Shown: one piece after another, positions 7,880 through 15,519 of the stretch
Layout: every line of letters begins with the position of its first letter
How positions within the stretch are numbered: the first letter of the stretch is position 1
DNA from: Actinomycetota bacterium
GTDB lineage: Bacteria > Actinomycetota > Acidimicrobiia > Acidimicrobiales > Microtrichaceae
Assembly: GCA_018268735.1 (NCBI GenBank)
Contig: JAFDWA010000008.1
Coordinates: 1 to 17,697, forward strand
Direction of reading: 5' to 3'
Length of the DNA stretch: 17,697 bases
The notes under the pieces: model-generated
Told to the model about the DNA's origin: nothing
What the model saw: the letters and a program-made list of their open reading frames with translations, nothing else
Database searches by the model: none
Translations under genes and position numbers: made by a program

Positions 7880-8655
7880 TGCTGGAGATCCGTGACCTCA
7901 CCGCGACCGTCGCCGACGACGACGGCGCTCCCAAGACCGTCCTCGACGGACTCGACCTCACGATCCGGACCGGTGAGGTCCACGCGGTCATGGGGCCCAA
8001 CGGCGCGGGCAAGAGCACGCTCGCGAGCGTGCTCGCCGGCCGGGACGGCTACGAGGCGACCGGGCAGGTGACCTTCGACGGACAGGACCTGCTGGCGATG
8101 GAGCCCGAGGAGCGGGCGATCGCCGGGCTGTTCCTCGCGTTCCAGTACCCGGTCGCGCTTCCCGGCGTCGGCAACATGCACTTCCTGCACTCCGCCCTGA
8201 ACGCGCAGAACCAGGCACGCGGCCTCACCGAGGCCGATGCAGGGACGTTCCTGCGCGAGGCACGCGAGGTGATGGCGGAGCTCGACATGGACGCCGGACT
8301 GCTGGGCCGTGCGGTCAACGACGGCTTCTCCGGTGGCGAGAAGAAGCGCAACGAGATCCTCCAGCTCGCGCTGCTGCGCCCACGGCTGGCGATCCTCGAC
8401 GAGCCGGACTCCGGCCTCGACGTCGACGCGCTCCGGGCGATCGCCCGCACCCTCGAACGCCTCCGAGACGGCGAGCGCTCCTACCTGATCATCACCCACT
8501 ACCCGCGCCTGTTGGAGCTGGTGGTGCCGGACCACATCCACGTGCTGCACCGCGGGTCGATCGTCCACTCCGGCGGCGCCGAGGTCGCCACGGCGATCGA
8601 CGCCGACGGCTACGCGCCGTTCATCGGGGCGGAGGCCGGGACCGCGGTCCGATGA
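7879..8655 (+). CDS. sufC: Fe-S assembly ATPase SufC
   Basis: This 258-residue ABC-type ATPase powers conformational change of the SUF scaffold; it is soluble and not part of a transporter. Seen in order: Walker A GPNGAGKST (39-47), Q-loop in FQYP (88-91), the SufC-type signature FSGGEKKRNEI (150-160) with the SGGEKKR form distinctive of SufC, Walker B LAILDEPDSGLD (170-181), and the H-loop His207 in IITHYPRLL. The ATG at 7879 overlaps the sufB stop (TGATG), which argues for translational coupling and equal stoichiometry. It lies between sufB and sufD. Many actinobacterial operons place sufD before sufC, so the B-C-D order here is like E. coli and many other bacteria. Confidence 0.97.
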
Positions 8656-9887
8656 CGCCTCCGGCAACCCCGACGTTGGTCGACCGAGGCCGACCCGACC
8701 TCCCGACGAACCGGGACGAGGACTGGCGCTACGCACCGCTGAAGGCGATCGTCGCAGCGATCGACGCCACGACAGGGCCCATGCGAGGCGAGGCGCACAC
8801 CCCGGCGACCGACGAGCTCGCAGCACTGCTCGAGGACCTCCCCGCGGGCTACCGCGTGGTCCTGGTCGACGGCCGCTACGCACCGGAGCTGTCCGCCATG
8901 GCCGACGGTGCAGCCAACGGGCCGGCCGTCGACGTCGTCGACACCGCCGCCGAGGACGACCCCACCCCCCGCGATGCCTTCGAGCTGTGGAACCGGACAT
9001 CGAACCGCCACACCGTGAGGGTCCGCGTCGGCGACCCGGGCGACGGCGACCCGAGCAGGCTCGTCCACCTCGTCCACCTCACCACCGCCTCGGACGGCCC
9101 CTCGCACCCTCGTGTGGAGATCGAGGTCCCCGCCGACCGGCGCGCCACCGTGGTGGAGACCTTCCGCAGCCTGCCGGACGCGGCGTTCACGAACGCGACC
9201 ACGACCCTGCACGTCGGCACCGACGCCGGCATCGACCACCTCGTCGTGCTCCAGGGCGACTCCTACGTCGTGCGGACCGTCGTCATCGCAGAGGACCGCT
9301 CCCGGGCGACTGCCGGAGCGGTGGCGATCGGGCACGCGAGCGGTCACCACCGACTCGATGTCGAGCTCGCTGGGCCCGGTGCGGAGGTCTCGCTCACGGG
9401 GCTGACGGTTGCCGGTCACAGCACCCACCACGACACGCTCGCGGCGGTGGACCACCTCACCTCCCACGGGACGAGCCGCCAGCTGTTCGCCTCGATCGTC
9501 GCCGACGGGGCAAGAGCGAGCTTCACCGGCCAGGTGGTCGTCGCGCACGGCACGGTCGGCACCGACGCCGACCAGCAGAACCGCAACCTGCTGCTCGGCC
9601 CCGGTGCCCGGGCCGACACCCGTCCCTGGCTCGAGATCCACTCCGACGAGGTCGCGTGCACCCACGGCGCCACCGTCGGCCGACTCGATGACGACGCCGT
9701 CTTCTACCTGCGAAGCCGCGGCATCGCCGACCGAACGGCGAGGACGATGCTGATGCGGGCGTTCGCGACCACCGTGGTCGACCAGCTCGCGTCGAACGAG
9801 GCCATCCGGACCTGGCTGGAGGCAGCGGTCGACGAGGTGCTCGACGAGATCGTCGTCGAGGCTGCATCGACGGAGGGTCGACGGTGA
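8652..9887 (+). CDS. sufD: Fe-S cluster assembly protein SufD
   Basis: This 411-residue SufB paralogue completes the SufBC2D scaffold. The N-terminal third is divergent, with NRDEDWRYAPLKAI (20-33), the usual WRYT-type helix. The conserved beta-helix and C-terminal helical domain are clear: TDADQQNRNLLLGPGARADT, then DEVACTHGATVG (332-343), which contains His338, equivalent to the cluster-associated His360 of E. coli SufD. Then come FYLRSRGI and RTMLMRAFATTVVDQL. The ATG overlaps the sufC stop as ATGA (8652-8655), and the stop overlaps the sufT GTG. The N-terminal half is low in recognisable motifs, as is normal for SufD. Confidence 0.93.
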   Translation: MTPPATPTLVDRGRPDLPTNRDEDWRYAPLKAIVAAIDATTGPMRGEAHTPATDELAALLEDLPAGYRVVLVDGRYAPELSAMADGAANGPAVDVVDTAAEDDPTPRDAFELWNRTSNRHTVRVRVGDPGDGDPSRLVHLVHLTTASDGPSHPRVEIEVPADRRATVVETFRSLPDAAFTNATTTLHVGTDAGIDHLVVLQGDSYVVRTVVIAEDRSRATAGAVAIGHASGHHRLDVELAGPGAEVSLTGLTVAGHSTHHDTLAAVDHLTSHGTSRQLFASIVADGARASFTGQVVVAHGTVGTDADQQNRNLLLGPGARADTRPWLEIHSDEVACTHGATVGRLDDDAVFYLRSRGIADRTARTMLMRAFATTVVDQLASNEAIRTWLEAAVDEVLDEIVVEAASTEGRR

Positions 9888-10432
9888 GCACCGAGAAGCA
9901 CCAGAGGATCACGTTCACGTCGGACTCCCCTGCGGTCACGATCCCTGCCGGCGTCGCGATCGTCATCCCCGCCGGCACCGAGGCCGAGGTCGTCCAGACG
10001 CTCGGCGGCACGGTCACGATCCGCACCCAGGACGGGTTGTCGCGCATCGACGCGGGGCTCGCAGAGGAGCTCGGGATCAACCCTGCGGCCGAGCGGTCCG
10101 TCATGCTCCGACGCAGCCAGTTCTCGATGGACCAGGTGACCGAGGCGCTGCGGACGGTGTACGACCCGGAGATCCCGATCGACATCATGGAGCTGGGTCT
10201 GGTGTACCGATGCGAGGAGCACCTCGCCGACGACGGCAGCCGCCGCGTCGAGGTGGACCTCTCGATGACCTCGCCCGGGTGCGGGATGGGCGACGTGCTC
10301 TGCGCCGACGTCGAGCGAGTCGTCGGCGCCATCCCCGGCGTCGACGCGGTCCAGGCGACCCTGGTGTGGGATCCACCGTGGGGCTTCGACCGCCTCTCGG
10401 ACGCAGCCCGCCTCCAGCTCGGGTTGCTCTGA
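9884..10432 (+). CDS. sufT: SufT-type Fe-S carrier/maturation protein (MIP18/DUF59)
   Basis: The 182 residues match the long SufT architecture: an N-terminal beta-rich part of about 75 residues (VTIPAGVAIVIPAGTEAEVV and QTLGGTVTIRTQDG) joined to a MIP18/DUF59 domain (about 80-180). The latter has TVYDPEIPIDIMELGLVY (91-108), MTSPGCGM with the conserved Cys133, and WDPPWGFDRLSD. SufT proteins help mature Fe-S clusters in target proteins, especially under high demand for Fe-S cofactors. The GTG start overlaps the sufD stop as GTGA. It closes the recognisable suf operon. The neighbours usual at this end in actinobacteria, sufS and sufU, are not present: 148 bp later a ferritin-like diiron gene begins instead. 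Confidence 0.9.
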   Translation: MSTEKHQRITFTSDSPAVTIPAGVAIVIPAGTEAEVVQTLGGTVTIRTQDGLSRIDAGLAEELGINPAAERSVMLRRSQFSMDQVTEALRTVYDPEIPIDIMELGLVYRCEEHLADDGSRRVEVDLSMTSPGCGMGDVLCADVERVVGAIPGVDAVQATLVWDPPWGFDRLSDAARLQLGLL

Positions 10433-10580
10433 AGCTCCGCCCCCTCGTCCCCCTCGTCTGTCCGGCCGCGCCCGTCGCGCCGCAGCCGTGTGACGGAACG
10501 CTCATGTGACTCAGGACCGGGTGCCTCCCCGCACGGCCCGTCGTATGGTCCGACGAACGACGACGACCAGGGGGGCTCCG

Positions 10581-11474
10581 ATGGCCGACTTCCTGTCCCA
10601 GTACTCGATCCAGCGTTGGCTGGAGATGTGCCCTCAGGGCTACCTGGAGGACACCGTCTACGGACACGAGGAGGGTCTCGCCGAACCCGACGACATCATG
10701 GGCGACGAAGACCTCCGCGTCGCCTCGATCGCCCTGACCGTCCAGCTCATCGCCGGCGAGCGCTGCGCTCTGGCCGCCTCGTCGGGACTCGTCAACGCCG
10801 CACCGGACGACGCCAGCAAGACGTTCCTCGCCACCCAGACGCTCGACGAGGCCCGCCACGTCGAGATCTTCACCAAGCGCCTCGTCGACCTCGGGGTCCG
10901 CAAGGAGGACGTGAACTCGACGGTCGACGAGCTCGCCAACCCCAACCTCGTGAAGTTCGCCGAGGTGCTGCTCGAGAAGGTCGCTGACGGCGACTTCATC
11001 GCCGGCGTGGTCGGCCAGAACATCGTGCTCGAGGGGATGGCCTTCTCGGTCTTCGAGCTGCTCGAGGCGACCTCGAAGGATCTGAACCCGAAGTTCGCGC
11101 AGACGCTGTCGGGCACGATCGCGGACGAGCGGCGCCACGTCGGGTTCGGCGAGAACCGGATCGGCTCGTTGATCCGCGAGCACCCGGAGCGCCGGGAGGA
11201 CATCGAGCGGATGCAGTCGGAGATGACCTACCACATGCTCGCGACCTTCGCCGACGTGTTCAGCGCGAGCGGCGACTCGATGGACCGCGGACGCCAGCTC
11301 GCAGCGGACCACGGGGAGTTGGACGGCGCCGACATGAAATGGCACGGCACCGACCTGGCCACGGCGTCAACCGAGGACATGGAGGCCGTGCTCGCGAACA
11401 CCGTGCTCGGCGAGTTCAAGACGCGGCTGGGGAGGATCGGCCTGGAGTACCGGTCGCCGAAGGTCCCCGCTTGA
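10581..11474 (+). CDS. Ferritin-like diiron protein A (R2-like fold)
   Basis: This 297-residue helical protein carries a complete carboxylate-bridged diiron site: Glu60, Glu90 and His93 (DEARH), Glu151, Glu183 and His186 (DERRH). The E-x29-ExxH then E-x31-ExxH spacing is that of ribonucleotide reductase R2-like and related oxygen-activating proteins. Phe97 sits where class Ia R2 has its radical tyrosine. The Tyr/Val pair that forms the ether crosslink of R2lox is replaced (Gln146, Ala63), so it is neither a standard R2 nor an R2lox. An oxidase or oxygenase role is inferred; the substrate is unknown. The ATG at 10581 follows a purine run (10569-10575) and gives MADFLSQYSIQRWLE. An upstream ATG at 10506 would add a low-complexity Arg/Thr leader and is unlikely. 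Its stop overlaps the start of a paralogue. Confidence 0.82.
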   Translation: MADFLSQYSIQRWLEMCPQGYLEDTVYGHEEGLAEPDDIMGDEDLRVASIALTVQLIAGERCALAASSGLVNAAPDDASKTFLATQTLDEARHVEIFTKRLVDLGVRKEDVNSTVDELANPNLVKFAEVLLEKVADGDFIAGVVGQNIVLEGMAFSVFELLEATSKDLNPKFAQTLSGTIADERRHVGFGENRIGSLIREHPERREDIERMQSEMTYHMLATFADVFSASGDSMDRGRQLAADHGELDGADMKWHGTDLATASTEDMEAVLANTVLGEFKTRLGRIGLEYRSPKVPA

Positions 11475-12262
11475 TGCGGCCTCGACCGGATCGGGACGCT
11501 GAGCCACACCTGCTCGCCGAGGAGGACTTCCTCCGCGAGGTCCACTCGTTCGACTTCTGGTTCGAAGCAGTCAGCGGGTACCTCGAGGAGCAGCCGTTCG
11601 GCCACGATCCCGATCTGGTCGAGACGCCGATGGACGACGTGGCACGGGACAGCCTGATCACGACGCTGTGCAACTACTGCGTGGGGGAGACCGCGGCGCT
11701 CGAGGCGTCGAGCGGACTGGTCCGCCTCGCGCCGAACCACCACTCGCGGGTCTTCCTCGCGACCCAGGTGGTCGACGAGGCACGCCACCTGGAGGTGTTC
11801 ATGCGCCGACTCGAGGACCTGGGCGTCGAGGACCCGGAGGCGGAGATCGACCGTCGTGCCAACCAGGGTCTCGAGGACTTCCGCTCGCGGCTGCTCGAGC
11901 TGGTCGACCGCGGCGACTGGGATGCTGCCGTCTTCGCCCAGAACGTCCTGCTGGAGTCGATGGAGGACACGGTGTTCCGGTTCCACGAGCAGTCCGCTGA
12001 CGAGATCACCCGTCAGGTGCTCGTCGGCGTCGTGGCCGACGAGCGCCGCCACCTCGGCTTCGGCGAGAACGACCTCGGGCGACGACTCGCCCACGACCCC
12101 AGCGGGCGACGGCGACTCGCCGAGGTCCGCGCCGAGCTGGACCCCCTCGTGCTGGGGTCCTTCGAAGGCGTCTACCGGGACCTCGGGATCGCGAGGCAGG
12201 ACCAGCCCGAGCTCGGCCGCCACTACCTGGACGCAGTGGAGCGACTGGGGCTCACGGCATGA
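11474..12262 (+). CDS. Ferritin-like diiron protein B, paralogue of A
   Basis: This 262-residue protein is clearly homologous to the gene before it: FLATQVVDEARHLEVFMRRL, then FAQNVLLESME, then VVADERRHLGFGEND align with the matching blocks of protein A. The diiron ligand set is complete: Glu72, Glu102, His105, Glu161, Glu190, His193. It differs from A in a more basic and acidic N-terminus and in a CxxC pair, Cys66 and Cys69 (LCNYCVGE), on the helix just before the first ligand Glu72. Phe109 occupies the radical-tyrosine position. The start overlaps the stop of A (TGATG at 11472-11476), and its own stop overlaps the start of the small four-cysteine protein. Tight coupling of two paralogues suggests a heteromeric complex, by analogy with other two-component diiron proteins. 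Confidence 0.82.
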   Translation: MRPRPDRDAEPHLLAEEDFLREVHSFDFWFEAVSGYLEEQPFGHDPDLVETPMDDVARDSLITTLCNYCVGETAALEASSGLVRLAPNHHSRVFLATQVVDEARHLEVFMRRLEDLGVEDPEAEIDRRANQGLEDFRSRLLELVDRGDWDAAVFAQNVLLESMEDTVFRFHEQSADEITRQVLVGVVADERRHLGFGENDLGRRLAHDPSGRRRLAEVRAELDPLVLGSFEGVYRDLGIARQDQPELGRHYLDAVERLGLTA

Positions 12263-12576
12263 ACGAGACGACGCTCGACACCGCTGAGTCGTCCATCGTC
12301 ACGAGCAGTGCCGACGCCGCGCCGCGACGGACCTTCGAGCTCGACGACACGGGCTTCAAGGAGGTGCCCAAGCGGTGGCGGAAGTTCTACCGACACTGGC
12401 AGGGAGCCGGCGACGAGCTGGCACCCAACGAGGTGATCTGCCCTGTGTGCAAGGTGGTGATCCGCTCACACCGCGAGTTCCGACCCGGCGATCGCGTGTA
12501 CTGCATGCCCTGCATGTCACGTCTCGTCGTGGTCGAGCGCCCCGACGGCCGCCTCGAAGCCGACGTCCTCTACTGA
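12259..12576 (+). CDS. Small four-cysteine (zinc-ribbon-like) protein
   Basis: This 105-residue protein has a flexible N-terminus (1-25), an amphipathic basic/aromatic segment PKRWRKFYRHWQG (37-49), and a metal knuckle CPVC (61-64) and CMPC (82-85). The spacing C-x2-C-x17-C-x2-C is shorter than in rubredoxin, and the CPxCG knuckles of rubredoxin are not kept, so zinc is more likely than a redox iron. The ATG overlaps the stop of diiron protein B as ATGA (12259-12262), making it the third member of the coupled cassette. Such a partner could be a structural or recruiting subunit, or an electron donor if it binds iron. I do not recognise a named family. A strong hairpin follows 37 bp downstream. 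Confidence 0.75.
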   Translation: MNETTLDTAESSIVTSSADAAPRRTFELDDTGFKEVPKRWRKFYRHWQGAGDELAPNEVICPVCKVVIRSHREFRPGDRVYCMPCMSRLVVVERPDGRLEADVLY

Positions 12577-12612
12577 GTCCCCGGCACCGACTCCCGAGCC
12601 CGAGCCCCGTAG

Positions 12613-12639
12613 GTCGCACCTCGATCGTCGACGTGCGAC
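12613..12639 (+). terminator. Hairpin terminator after the diiron cassette
   Basis: GTCGCAC (12613-12619) pairs with GTGCGAC (12633-12639). The stem continues, after one C/C mismatch, with TCGA/TCGA around a TCG loop, giving 11 of 12 bp. It lies between the cassette and the ric promoter. There is no T-tract, as is common for GC-rich actinobacterial terminators. Confidence 0.6.
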
Positions 12640-12694
12640 GTTCGCGGGACGGGACCGCTCACCGCGCGTGCCACCTGGCACCCCCATGCCTGAC

Positions 12695-12722
12695 CATATT
12701 TCTATAGTCTTGGCTAGAAGTA
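12695..12722 (+). promoter_or_regulatory. ric promoter with shared TAGTC-N4-CTAGA motif
   Basis: This is an AT-rich island just before the Ric gene. TATAGT (12703-12708) is a good -10 hexamer. TAGTC (12705-12709) and CTAGA (12714-12718), four bases apart, repeat the arrangement found upstream of suf at 6328-6341. TTCTA (12700-12704) and TAGAA (12715-12719) also form an inverted pair. Confidence 0.5.
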
Positions 12723-12736
12723 ATCAGGAGGACCCG

Positions 12737-13444
12737 ATGAGCTCGATCACCCCGGACACCACGCTGGCCGACATCGTCACGAACCACCCCGACCTGGCTC
12801 GTGAGCTGGAACGCCGGTCCCTCGACTACTGCTGCGGCGGACGCAAGAGCCTGGCCGAGGCGTGCGAGCCGCTGGGGCTCGATCCCACCGAGACGGCGGC
12901 GGCGCTCTCCGGGGTCACGACCGCGACGCCGGAGCCGTGGGCGGACCTGGGACCGTCCGAGCTCGTCGAGCACCTGCTCGCGACCCACCACGCCTACCTC
13001 CACGAGGAGCTCCCCCGGCTGGGGTTCCTCGCCGACAAGGTCGCCACGGTCCACGGGGCCAACCACCCGGAGCTGGCGCAGGTGCGTGACACGTTCACCG
13101 AGATGCAGGCGGAGCTCGACCAGCACCTCGCCAAGGAGGAGCAGATCCTCTTCCCGGCGATCCAGCAGCTCGCCGGCGCTCCCTCCGGGGCGACCCTCGG
13201 TGGCACCCTGGAGGGTCCGATCTCCGTGATGATGCTCGAGCACGACGCCCAGGGCGAGTACCTGGCACGTCTGCGCGACCTGACCGACGGCTACACGACA
13301 CCAGCCGACGGGTGCGCCAGCTACCAGGCGCTGTACCAAGGTCTCGCCCAGCTCGAGTCCGACACGCACACCCACGTCCACAAGGAGAACAACCGGCTGT
13401 TCCCGATGGTCGTGGAGTTGGAGCAGCATCCGATCAGCTCCTGA
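12737..13444 (+). CDS. ric: Ric/YtfE/ScdA-type iron-centre repair protein (DUF542 + hemerythrin)
   Basis: This 235-residue protein has the two-domain layout of the RIC family. An N-terminal DUF542 domain carries the hallmark LDYCCGG (29-35; Cys32, Cys33), and a hemerythrin-like four-helix bundle binds a diiron centre. Likely ligands are His84 or His85, His130 and Glu134 (HLAKEE), His169 (LEHD), and His213 with Glu217 (HVHKEN), with ENNRLFP closing the motif. RIC proteins restore Fe-S and iron centres damaged by nitric oxide or oxidants and may release iron for cluster rebuilding. AGGAGG at 12726-12731, five bases before the ATG, decides the start. An in-frame ATG at 12668 would place the AT-rich promoter inside the gene and is rejected. 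Downstream, after 36 bp, is a multi-TM protein that may be co-transcribed. Confidence 0.93.
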   Translation: MSSITPDTTLADIVTNHPDLARELERRSLDYCCGGRKSLAEACEPLGLDPTETAAALSGVTTATPEPWADLGPSELVEHLLATHHAYLHEELPRLGFLADKVATVHGANHPELAQVRDTFTEMQAELDQHLAKEEQILFPAIQQLAGAPSGATLGGTLEGPISVMMLEHDAQGEYLARLRDLTDGYTTPADGCASYQALYQGLAQLESDTHTHVHKENNRLFPMVVELEQHPISS

Positions 13445-13480
13445 TCGTGCGGCGCACCCCCAGGTGACAAGCTCCGACGC

Positions 13481-14725
13481 ATGACCGCCGACGAGGACCA
13501 GACGCCACGGGGCAAGCCACGGGGTGCCGCCGATCGCGTCCGGCTCTCGCAGCGACAGGTCCGCTGGACGACACCGCTGATCGCCCTGTTCGCTGCGGCC
13601 GGCGTGTCGGCTGCCGTGATCGGGAGCCGTTGGGCGACGGTGCACCTGCTGCTCGCCGGTGCCACGGTGCTGCTCATCAGCGCCGTGTCGATGATGCTGA
13701 CCGTCACCTGGTCGGCAGCGCCTGCACCGGCGGATGCGGCCGTCGCAGTCCAGCGCGTCACGGTCACCATGGGGGTCGCCGTCCTCGTCGCCGGCCACCA
13801 GTCCGGCGCTCCGACGTGGGTTGCCCTCCTCGGCGCCGCGGCGTACGCGGCAGGCCTGCTGCTGCTCGCATGGCAGCTGGTCAGCACCGTCCGACGCGGC
13901 GTGGAGCGACGCTACGACGTCCCCGTCGCCGGGTACGCCGTCGCGATCGTCGCCGGCACCGTCGGCGCCGCGCTCGGAGCCGACCTCCTCACCGGCGCCC
14001 CCGTCGAGGTCCGCGACGCGCACCGAGTGCTGAACCTCCTCGGACTCGTCGGCATCGTCATCGCAGCCACGCTGCCGTTCTACGTCGCGACGGTCGGCCG
14101 CTCGAAGATGTCCAAGGCAGCGACGCCGGCGCGGCTCATCGCGATCCTCGCGGTCCAGGGCGTGTCGGTCGTCGTCGTCGTGATCGGCCTGCTCACCTCG
14201 ACGACACCGGCCGCCGTCGTCGGCCTCCTCGCCTACGCAGTCTGCGTGGGAACCACGGTCGCTCTGCTCCCCCGCCCGACCCGACGCCAACTCGACTGGG
14301 CCGGCCCTCGTCTCTACGGGATGTGGTGCGGCGCCGCGTGGTGGATCGTCAGCGTGGTGGTCGCCGCCGTGCAGGTCGCCGACGGATCGTCACCGCTCGC
14401 TGATCCCTGGCTGGTGCTGCTCACCGTCGTCGCGTACGGCCAGATCATCTGGGGATCGCTCGCCTACCTGCTCCCCGTCGTCCGCGGGGGTGGACACAAG
14501 CTCCTCTCCGCCGGGTTCCGCCTGACGCGCTCGTGGCTCGGTCTCGTCGCCGTCAACCTGGTCGGCATCGCACTCCTCGCCGGACTCGGGGCGGTCGCGG
14601 CGGCTGCCGCTGCGGTGTGGGTCACCGACGCCGCAGTTCGCTTCGCGCTGCTGCTCAGGAGGCCGGCGGGGGCTTCGCCGGACGAGGCGACCACAGCGGG
14701 TAGTCGATCCCCGCAAGGTGGTTGA
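13481..14725 (+). CDS. Integral membrane protein, about 12 TM helices, function unknown
   Basis: This 414-residue protein has about 12 hydrophobic helices (roughly 31-49, 53-77, 91-106, 110-134, 148-166, 182-205, 217-240, 244-263, 280-300, 309-331, 352-369, 371-392), with basic loops between several. His55 (VHLLLAG) and His181 (AHRVLNLLG) each begin a helix with a similar H-L-x-x-G-like pattern, hinting at an internal repeat and possibly at metal or heme ligands, as in NnrS or heme-copper-type proteins; this is weak. It begins 36 bp after ric, so a link to nitrosative or metal stress is plausible. The C-terminal tail is hydrophilic. Its last 71 bp overlap the convergent HPP gene on the opposite strand. 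I do not recognise a named family. Confidence 0.75.
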   Translation: MTADEDQTPRGKPRGAADRVRLSQRQVRWTTPLIALFAAAGVSAAVIGSRWATVHLLLAGATVLLISAVSMMLTVTWSAAPAPADAAVAVQRVTVTMGVAVLVAGHQSGAPTWVALLGAAAYAAGLLLLAWQLVSTVRRGVERRYDVPVAGYAVAIVAGTVGAALGADLLTGAPVEVRDAHRVLNLLGLVGIVIAATLPFYVATVGRSKMSKAATPARLIAILAVQGVSVVVVVIGLLTSTTPAAVVGLLAYAVCVGTTVALLPRPTRRQLDWAGPRLYGMWCGAAWWIVSVVVAAVQVADGSSPLADPWLVLLTVVAYGQIIWGSLAYLLPVVRGGGHKLLSAGFRLTRSWLGLVAVNLVGIALLAGLGAVAAAAAAVWVTDAAVRFALLLRRPAGASPDEATTAGSRSPQGG

Positions 14726-15317
14726 TCACATAGCCCTGCACCACCAGCAGGACCACCGCGAGCATGAGCACCAGGAGCTGGACGGGTTCGCGGAGGATCC
14801 CGAGCGACACGATCAACGTCGTCGCCCCGGCCGGTGGGTGCGGAACCCGCAGCCAGACCATGAGGCCGCTGGTGAGCCCGAGCGACATCGCCGCGGCGCC
14901 GACCCGCGACCACGTGACGCCGGTCGCGAGCGCCGGGCCGGCAGCGGTCAGGCCGAACACCACGAGGGACAGGTAGCCGGCCGCGGCACCGATGGCGTGA
15001 CCGCAGATCGTGTTGCGGGGCGACGCCGCGGGGACCATCGGCGTGTAGAAGAGCAGGAACGCCGTCGGACCGAGCGACGGGAAGATCAACGCCTGACCCG
15101 TGAGCACTGCCGCCGCGGACATGATCGCGATCGAGATCACGCCGTTCACGAGGGCGAAGAGGCCCATCACGTTCGTCGAGTTGTGCCGATCCACGAGTGC
15201 GGGGATCCGGAACCGCTCCCCCAAGCCGTAGACGATCGTCGCGATGTCGCCGCCGATGGGACCCGGTCGCTGCGGCGTCCCCGACGCCGGAGGACCGGTG
15301 CGCTCGGGCTCAGTCAT
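14655..15317 (-). CDS. HPP-family membrane protein
   Basis: This 220-residue protein has four or five TM helices. The HPP family signatures are present: PSLGPTAFLLF (80-90), SPRNTICGHAIGAAAGY (99-115) and the name motif VPHPPAGATTL (158-168). Some HPP proteins from cyanobacteria and chloroplasts transport nitrite, which suits a location at the end of an operon for a molybdoenzyme of nitrate-reductase type. Transport of nitrite by this one is inference. The ATG (15317-15315) overlaps the stop of the small two-TM gene by 8 bp, so it belongs to the same minus-strand operon. The Pro-rich C-terminal tail overlaps, antisense, the end of the gene at 13481-14725. Confidence 0.88.
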   Translation of the reverse strand: MTEPERTGPPASGTPQRPGPIGGDIATIVYGLGERFRIPALVDRHNSTNVMGLFALVNGVISIAIMSAAAVLTGQALIFPSLGPTAFLLFYTPMVPAASPRNTICGHAIGAAAGYLSLVVFGLTAAGPALATGVTWSRVGAAAMSLGLTSGLMVWLRVPHPPAGATTLIVSLGILREPVQLLVLMLAVVLLVVQGYVINHLAGIDYPLWSPRPAKPPPAS

Positions 15318-15519
15318 GGCGGACGAACCAGCGCAGACCGGCGGCCGACGCGAACAGCACCACCGACAAGATCGCGGCGTTGCGTGCCAGGTCGGGCTCG
15401 TGGGCCGCGATCCCCTCGAGCGCGACGACCAACAGGAACGTCTGCAGCGACACCAGCAGGATCAGGTAGACGAGGAGTCCGCCGCTGCGACGACGCTCGG
15501 CCCGGATCGAGGTCTTCAT
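15310..15519 (-). CDS. Small two-TM protein of the Rieske/molybdoenzyme operon (DUF6755-like)
   Basis: This 69-residue protein has a basic N-terminus ([10 protein letters not shown]) and two hydrophobic helices (about 13-35 and 46-65). The first contains LQTFLLVVALEG, the second SVVLFASAAGLRW. Composition, size and context resemble the DUF6755-type small membrane proteins that accompany Rieske and molybdopterin subunits, where they may act as membrane anchor or assembly subunits; no function is established. The ATG at 15519-15517 overlaps the Rieske stop as ATGA, and the stop overlaps the HPP start. It is too short to recognise on its own, so the conserved overlaps on both sides are the main evidence that it is real. 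Confidence 0.75.
   Translation of the reverse strand: MKTSIRAERRRSGGLLVYLILLVSLQTFLLVVALEGIAAHEPDLARNAAILSVVLFASAAGLRWFVRHD

Larger units (their letters stand above)
12577..12736. other. Intergenic boundary between the diiron cassette and ric
   Basis: These 160 bp hold the hairpin at 12613-12639, then a GC-rich stretch, then the AT-rich ric promoter and ribosome-binding site. No gene is seen. The two features mark separate transcription units despite the shared orientation. Confidence 0.6.

Noticed and set aside
10581..12262. R2lox or standard ribonucleotide reductase beta subunit for the diiron proteins
   Set aside because: The R2lox Tyr and Val crosslink positions are Gln and Ala, the radical Tyr position is Phe, and there is no nrdA-like neighbour.
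12259..12576. Rubredoxin call for the small four-cysteine protein
   Set aside because: The second knuckle is CMPC rather than CPxCG, and the 17-residue spacing and basic N-terminal helix do not fit rubredoxin.
12659..14290. Long minus-strand open frame (543 codons) opposite ric and the membrane gene
   Set aside because: Asp/Gly/Arg-rich shadow with no motif. The plus-strand genes have ribosome-binding sites, ligands and TM helices.
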